Assembly (NCBI GenBank): GCA_947624745.1
Contig: CANQLR010000010.1
Location: 1-64,000 of the forward strand
Source: an uncultured Clostridia bacterium
GTDB taxonomy: Bacteria; Bacillota; Clostridia; Oscillospirales; Ruminococcaceae
DNA length: 64,000 nt
Reading direction: 5' to 3'
The translations under genes were made by a program, and so were the position numbers. The notes under the pieces are model-generated. The model ran no database searches. It was not told the DNA's origin and saw nothing but the letters and a program-made list of their open reading frames with translations. This document shows, piece after piece, positions 59,775 through 64,000 of this stretch (position 1 is its first letter; each line of letters starts with the position of its first letter).

Positions 59775-60973
59775 ATAATTTCGGGACGATTTTTCGGTTT
59801 GAATGCAAAAAAATATTCACCAAGAAAATTTTTGTGATCTCCACGGCGCTTTGCGTTATAGCGATCGTTCTCACGCTGACCGTGCCGCTTCAGGGGGATT
59901 ATTACGGGGACGGCGGCGTGCGGATCGACTCAAATAAAAATATGTATCTTCAGGACAAGGCATATGCCGAGGCGCTCGACGGGAGGATCATCGGTCAGGA
60001 GCTTATAGAAGAAACGGTGGAGGCATACCGGAAAGTTCCGCAGGACAGAGTCGCGACCGAGGAGTATCTGACATACGCGCGGCCTTACAGCGAGATTTTT
60101 AATTTTATCCGCAGCTATTCCGGCATTCCGCTTTCGGAGCTGTATTCTTGGGAGCCGAGCGAGGCGGGGGCGTATAGTATGCACCTTGAAATGCTCGAAA
60201 AGAATTGGGAGGCGCTGCGCCTCGGCGAGGGCGAAAAGGAGTTTTGGCGGGCGCAGGAGGAGGAAATCGCGAAGCCTATAACATATCACAAGACGCATTT
60301 TTATAACGAGATCCTGTCCGGCATCATGACGGTCGGGCTGATGGTTCTGATGATAATCGCGCTTTGCCTTTCGGGGATATTTTCGGGCGAGCGCCAGCGC
60401 GGCACGGACAGCATAATGCTCTGCACCAAAAACGGAAAATCGCGGCTTTATCTTGCAAAAATCGCCGCCGCGATGATCTTCTCGGCCGCCGTCGCGGCGC
60501 TGCTTTTTGCCGCAGCGCTGCTGATCGCCCTTGCCGTCTACGGCCCCGATGACCCGAGCGCTGCGCTGCAGCTGATATACCCGCAAACCTCCGCGCCCAT
60601 CACCTGCGCCGGGGCGGTCGGGATACTGTTTGTCAGCCTTCTTGCAGCGGCGGTCGTGACGGGGATACTGTGCGCAGTGCTGTCCGAGGCGTTCGGAAGC
60701 CGGATCGCGGTGATCGCGGTCATGATCGCGCTTCTGATCCTGCCGATGATGTTTTCCGTCCCGGAGCAGTACCGGATCGCCGCGCAGATCTGGAACTGGC
60801 TGCCGTTCGGGTTTGTTTCGCCGCGGAATATTTTCGGGAGCTATACCCTGCCGCTTTTCGGAAAGCATTTTGCCCCGTGGCAAGCCGTCCCGGGGATCTA
60901 TGCGCTCGCAGCCGCAGCCGCCGCACTGATGGGCTTTGCGGGGTATAGGAGATGGAATGTCGGGGGAAGGTAG
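59771..60973 (+). CDS. ABC-2 type permease
   Basis: 400 residues from ATG 59771 (MNNFGTIFRFECKKIFTKKI). A first helix at about 20-38, a large extracytoplasmic loop of about 160 residues, then five helices (MTVGLMVLMIIALCLSGIF, KIAAAMIFSAAVAALLFAAA, VGILFVSLLAAAVVTGIL, and two more). Permease partner of the adjacent ATPase, completing a four-gene ECF-controlled exporter operon. Substrate unknown. Confidence 0.88.
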   Translation: MNNFGTIFRFECKKIFTKKIFVISTALCVIAIVLTLTVPLQGDYYGDGGVRIDSNKNMYLQDKAYAEALDGRIIGQELIEETVEAYRKVPQDRVATEEYLTYARPYSEIFNFIRSYSGIPLSELYSWEPSEAGAYSMHLEMLEKNWEALRLGEGEKEFWRAQEEEIAKPITYHKTHFYNEILSGIMTVGLMVLMIIALCLSGIFSGERQRGTDSIMLCTKNGKSRLYLAKIAAAMIFSAAVAALLFAAALLIALAVYGPDDPSAALQLIYPQTSAPITCAGAVGILFVSLLAAAVVTGILCAVLSEAFGSRIAVIAVMIALLILPMMFSVPEQYRIAAQIWNWLPFGFVSPRNIFGSYTLPLFGKHFAPWQAVPGIYALAAAAAALMGFAGYRRWNVGGR

Positions 60974-61109
60974 GGGGTAAAAAGGGTTTGCTAAGGCATT
61001 TTATCTGACGCTTGGGGGAATGATTGAATGTATAATAAAACTGCCTGTTCATGAGGATGAGGGGATAGGCGGGTTGGGTTTGTAATGGTGGGAGGGATGG
61101 AAGGGGTTT
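60974..61109. other. Non-coding stretch after the exporter operon
   Basis: About 135 GC-poor bases with GGGGGAAGGTAGGGGGTAAAAAG and GGGTGGGAGGG-like purine runs. No gene or terminator was recognised; it separates the ABC operon from the recombinase remnant. Confidence 0.4.
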
Positions 61110-61405
61110 GGGGGAGGCATAAAAGATAATAATAAATGAGTAAAATCGTTGTCGCCGGGGTTTGCACTGCCCACGCAGTTGTTGATAGCAATAAAACGGC
61201 GCCATTCTCCGGTAAGATGAGTTCCGTGGAAAAGGTCACTCTCGGGTAATTCCTGCCCAACCTCGAAAGGCCTTTAACGATGCACATTGCTACATTACAG
61301 GCCTCAATTTCCGAAAGCATCTTTTGAAAACCGGGGCGGTCGTAGTTCGTTCCGATACCCATCATCGACAAAAAACTTCAGATTAGGAAAATGCTAATAT
61401 CTAAG
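61110..61405 (-). pseudogene. Remnant of a serine site-specific recombinase
   Basis: Minus-strand frames contain HFPNLKFFVDDGY, then in another frame GTNYDRPGFQKMLSEIEACN and CIVKGLSRLGRNYPRVTF, then FIAINNCVGSANPGDNDFTH in a third. Together these match the N-terminal resolvase domain of large serine recombinases (TnpX/Tn1549 type). At least two frameshifts and the loss of both ends make it a fossil of a conjugative transposon. Confidence 0.75.
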
Positions 61406-61552
61406 CAATATCTGCTTTTGAGACGTGATTTGTCAAGTCTATTTTCCCCAAAACCCGAATTTTTATCTTTCAAAATACGGTATGTCGCCCATTTTAGGTC
61501 ATTGTCCTGCTTATTTCAACAACCTGAAAGCAATATTTTTTTCAAAAAGCTA

Positions 61553-61602
61553 TTGACATTGTGTCAGAATGGTGCTATAATGGCTATGCTGACAAGATGT
61601 CA
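61553..61602 (+). promoter_or_regulatory. Promoter with twin TGACAnnnTGTCA operators
   Basis: -35 TTGACA (61553-61558), 17-base spacer, -10 TATAAT (61576-61581). The palindrome TGACA-ttg-TGTCA (61554-61566) overlaps the -35, and a second, TGACA-aga-TGTCA (61590-61602), lies just after the -10, with centres 36 bases apart. Such sites suit a TetR-family repressor; a tetR-type gene is two genes downstream, so autoregulation is likely. Confidence 0.8.
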
Positions 61603-61653
61603 GAACAAGTTTACACCTATATTTTACACCTTTATCTACCTTATAAATTTGAA

Positions 61654-62772
61654 ATGAGGACGCCCATAAAACGCCTATTACTCGCACTTTTAGCGGCTTT
61701 GATGCTTGTCGGCTGCGGGGCTGTGGGGTCGGAAACGATCCCGAAACGAAACCGAATGACGAAAACTCTGCAGAACCTGCCGAAGTGCAAACGCAGGCTC
61801 AAACATCAAACAGGTGACGTAGAAACAGAGCCGACCGATGAATCGGAAATCGCCACTGATTCAGCAGACACTACCGAAGCACTTCCTGACAGCGAACAGG
61901 AATCAGCAGAACCCTCTTTGCCCGTCGTCTACATGACCTCCGACATCAGCTCCGACGGGCTTATGGCGGTTTATGAGGCTTTGGGCGCTGATCCCGAGGG
62001 GAAAATCGCGGTCAAAATTTCGACGGGCGAGCCGGGGAGCAACTATCTTCGCATCGAACTGATCGTCGAGCTTGTGCAGTCGCTGGACGGCACCATCGTC
62101 GAGCGCAACACCGCTTACGGCGGGCAGCGCGCTAACACTGCGATGCACTATCAGCTCGCGAAGGACCACGGCTACACCGACATCGCCGACGTCGACATTA
62201 TGGACGAGTACGGCTCGATGACTTTGCCTGTTGTGAGCGGCAGCAATCTCACCGAAAATTACGTCGGCTCGCACTTCGCAAACTACGATTATTTCGTCGT
62301 TCTCTCGCATTTCAAGGGCCACGCGATGGCGGGCTTCGGCGGCGCGATCAAAAATATATCAATCGGTATCGCCTCCGCGGACGGCAAGTCGCATATCCAC
62401 ACCGCGGTCGAGGGCGACAGTATGTGGAGCGTCGAGCAGGACCCGTTTTTGGAGTCTATGGCGGAGGCAGGGAAGTCGGTCGTCGACGCTCTCGGCGGAA
62501 ATATTTTGTATATTAACGTGATGAACCGCCTGTCGGTGGATTGCGACTGCGACTCAAGCCCCGCCGAGCCGGATATGCACGACATCGGGATTTTGGCGTC
62601 GCTTGATCCCGTCGCGCTCGACCAAGTCTGTATAGATTTGGCATATTCGGAAGATGATGGGCAGTCGCTCATCAAAAGAATAGAATCGAGAAACGGTCTG
62701 CACACTCTCGAACACGCAGAGGAAATCGGGCTCGGAAGCCGTGAATATCGGCTGGAGAATATAGATGATTGA
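61654..62772 (+). CDS. DUF362-type lipoprotein
   Basis: 372 residues from ATG 61654 (MRTPIKRLLLALLAALMLVGCG; lipobox Cys21). The DUF362 core runs from about PVVYMTSDISSDGLMAVYEA to the end, with KISTGEPGSNYLR, YGGQRANTAMHYQLAKDHGY, FKGHAMAGFGGAIKNISIGI and DCDCDSSPAEPDMHDIGILA. DUF362 proteins act in redox or metal-linked functions with iron-sulfur partners, but are poorly defined. The linker shows a double frameshift relative to a better acidic frame (see findings). Under the TetR-type operators. Confidence 0.8.
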   Translation: MRTPIKRLLLALLAALMLVGCGAVGSETIPKRNRMTKTLQNLPKCKRRLKHQTGDVETEPTDESEIATDSADTTEALPDSEQESAEPSLPVVYMTSDISSDGLMAVYEALGADPEGKIAVKISTGEPGSNYLRIELIVELVQSLDGTIVERNTAYGGQRANTAMHYQLAKDHGYTDIADVDIMDEYGSMTLPVVSGSNLTENYVGSHFANYDYFVVLSHFKGHAMAGFGGAIKNISIGIASADGKSHIHTAVEGDSMWSVEQDPFLESMAEAGKSVVDALGGNILYINVMNRLSVDCDCDSSPAEPDMHDIGILASLDPVALDQVCIDLAYSEDDGQSLIKRIESRNGLHTLEHAEEIGLGSREYRLENIDD

Positions 62773-62805
62773 TACGCTGACAGATAAATTAAAGGAGGAA
62801 AGATT

Positions 62806-63426
62806 ATGCCGAAAGGTTCACCGGAACTCACATCAGCGAGGCGCGAAGAGATAATCAACGCCTGCGAAAAGCTTTATCAAGTTAAAAGCTTTAAGGAGAT
62901 AACGCTTCGCGACATCGCGGGCGCAACGAGCTTCACGCGTACGTCGATCTATAACTATTTTCAGACGAAAGAGGAGATTTTTCTTGCTCTCCTGACCCGC
63001 GAATACAACCGCTGGATTGATGAATTGTCATCTATCCTCGCTCGCAAAAAAATGTCCCGCGAGGAGTTTGCGGAGGCTCTTGCCCATTCTTTGGAAAACC
63101 GCGCGCAGCTTTTAAAAATCATGTCGATGAATCACTATGATATGGAGGAAAACAGCCGTCCCGAGAATTTGGTCGAGATGAAAATCGCCTACGGACGGGC
63201 TATGAGCGCGGTTCGCGACTGCCTCAATAAATTCTTCCCCGAGATGACGGCTAAACAGGTTGACGATTTTATTTACAACTTTTTCCCGTTTATGTTCGGG
63301 ATCTACCCCTACACGTTCGTCACCGAAAAGCAGCGCACGGCGATGGAAGAAGCCGGCGTGAACTATGTATTTTTAACGATTTATGAGATAACGTATAACT
63401 GCGTTATAGGGCTGCTGAAAAGTTAA
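62806..63426 (+). CDS. TetR-family transcriptional repressor
   Basis: 206 residues from ATG 62806 (AAGGAGG upstream). N-terminal helix-turn-helix SARREEIINACEKLYQVKSF continuing KEITLRDIAGATSFTRTSIYNYFQTKEEIF, and a helical ligand domain. It follows the DUF362 gene in the same transcript and precedes an aldo/keto reductase. It probably binds the TGACAnnnTGTCA sites upstream and represses the whole operon until a ligand appears. Confidence 0.9.
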   Translation: MPKGSPELTSARREEIINACEKLYQVKSFKEITLRDIAGATSFTRTSIYNYFQTKEEIFLALLTREYNRWIDELSSILARKKMSREEFAEALAHSLENRAQLLKIMSMNHYDMEENSRPENLVEMKIAYGRAMSAVRDCLNKFFPEMTAKQVDDFIYNFFPFMFGIYPYTFVTEKQRTAMEEAGVNYVFLTIYEITYNCVIGLLKS

Positions 63427-63435
63427 GGAGGTTAT

Positions 63436-64000
63436 ATGAAGTACACAAAATTGGGCAATTCCGAGCTCAGCGTGTCCCGCATCTGCATGGGCTGCATGGG
63501 TTTCGGAAACGCCGCGACGGGTCAGCACAGCTGGACGGTGGACGAGGCGCAAAGCCGCGAAATTATTAAACGAGGTTTAGAATTGGGGATCAACTTTTTC
63601 GACACCGCGATAGTATATCAGAACGGCACAAGCGAGCAGTTTTTGGGACGCGCGCTCCGCGACTTCGCCAAGCGCGATGAGGTCGTCGTCGCGACGAAAT
63701 TCACCCCGCGCACGCAGGAGGAAATCGACGACGGAATCCCGGGGCAGCAGCACATCGAGAATTACATCAACCAAAGCCTTAAAAATCTAAATATGGAGTA
63801 CGTCGACCTCTACATCTACCACATGTGGGACTATCACACGCCGATGGAGGAGATAATGGAGGGGCTACATAACATCGTCAAGGCCGGCAAGGCGAGGTAT
63901 ATCGGCATATCGAACTGCTTCGCGTGGCAGCTTGCTAAAGCGAATTTCTACGCGCGGGAGCGTCATTTGACCGAATTTGGCTCGATTCAGGGTCACTACA
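63436..64000 (+). CDS. Aldo/keto reductase, 3' part outside the window
   Basis: 188 codons visible from ATG 63436 (AAGGAGG upstream): MKYTKLGNSELSVSRICMGC. The catalytic tetrad is present: Asp and Tyr in NFFDTAIVYQNGTSEQFLG, Lys in VVVATKFTPR and His in LYIYHMWDYHTP. Further family marks are GKARYIGISNCFAWQLA. An NADPH-dependent aldehyde/ketone reductase; substrate not known. Part of the TetR operon, ending beyond the window. Confidence 0.92.
   Translation, partial: MKYTKLGNSELSVSRICMGCMGFGNAATGQHSWTVDEAQSREIIKRGLELGINFFDTAIVYQNGTSEQFLGRALRDFAKRDEVVVATKFTPRTQEEIDDGIPGQQHIENYINQSLKNLNMEYVDLYIYHMWDYHTPMEEIMEGLHNIVKAGKARYIGISNCFAWQLAKANFYARERHLTEFGSIQGHY

Noticed and set aside
61391-61657. Small plus-strand frame before the DUF362 gene
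   Set aside because: No ribosome site or family, and the frame crosses the promoter and operators of the next operon.

Overview
The window reads as a chromosomal segment of a GC-rich, spore-forming Firmicute, most likely an uncultured member of the Clostridia (Oscillospirales/Ruminococcaceae type). This rests on the gene set: gpr, a CotF-like coat protein, T-box leaders before hisS-aspS and trp, ylxM-ffh-rpsP-khpA-rimM-trmD, mreBCD-mrdA-mgsA, and ftsEX followed by an M23 and an S41-type protein. Consensus sigma-A promoters with 17-bp spacers (TTGACA/TATAAT type) precede many operons. No tRNA, rRNA or CRISPR array was seen.

Layout. 1-3.2 kb (minus): an ECF sigma factor, a DUF4179-like membrane anti-sigma candidate, a lipoprotein and a truncated membrane protein. 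3.4-4.9 kb (minus): an orphan sugar-binding-type lipoprotein. 5.1-7.5 kb (minus): an MBOAT-like membrane protein without its catalytic region, paired with a remnant DHHW/AlgJ-like protein fused to an SH3-like domain. 7.5-8.8 kb: a dense field of palindromic repeats. 8.8-12.7 kb: an HtrA protease, a CotF-like protein, a GNAT enzyme and an amidohydrolase. 12.8-13.6 kb: more repeats. 13.8-19 kb: mreBCD, PBP2 and mgsA (rod-shape machinery). 19-22.8 kb: T-box, hisS, aspS and a small AT-rich lipoprotein. 22.9-23.1 kb: a 219-bp near-palindrome. 23.1-24.4 kb (minus): a leucine-rich-repeat surface protein. 24.7-28.4 kb: the SRP/ribosome maturation operon. 28.7-34.6 kb: HPr, a PucR/CdaR-like regulator, ftsE, ftsX, an M23 peptidase and an S41-family protein lacking both catalytic residues. 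35-37.2 kb: lipoprotein, rpsT, gpr, acpP. 37.3-44.2 kb: Trp T-box and the complete trpEGDCFBA operon. 44.2-44.8 kb: an inverted copy of the 13-kb repeat. 44.9-48.6 kb (minus): a heterodimeric ABC exporter. 48.8-51 kb: malQ and a HAD phosphatase. 51-56 kb (minus): a second orphan solute-binding lipoprotein and a large GH2 glycosidase. 56.1-64 kb: accessory DNA with a decayed IS1-family element, a DUF3795 gene broken at codon 7, an ECF-ABC transporter operon, a serine-recombinase remnant, a TetR-controlled DUF362 lipoprotein and the start of an aldo/keto reductase gene.

The most unusual content is the repeat system at 7.6-8.7, 12.8-13.6, 34.6-35.0 and 44.2-44.8 kb. It has three recurring building blocks: (i) 25-bp TTTGCC...GGCAAA boxes at an exact 87-bp period; (ii) modules of three consecutive perfect hairpins bracketed by GGGGCGAAGCCCC and GGGGCTTCGCC, whose stems differ between copies but keep pairing; and (iii) a 213-bp AT-rich block present twice in opposite orientation, bracketing about 31 kb of core genes. 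The second theme is pseudoenzymes: the S41-like protein with Gly/Asp in place of the Ser/Lys dyad, and the MBOAT/DHHW pair stripped of its catalytic parts. Both sit in otherwise intact envelope-related operons.
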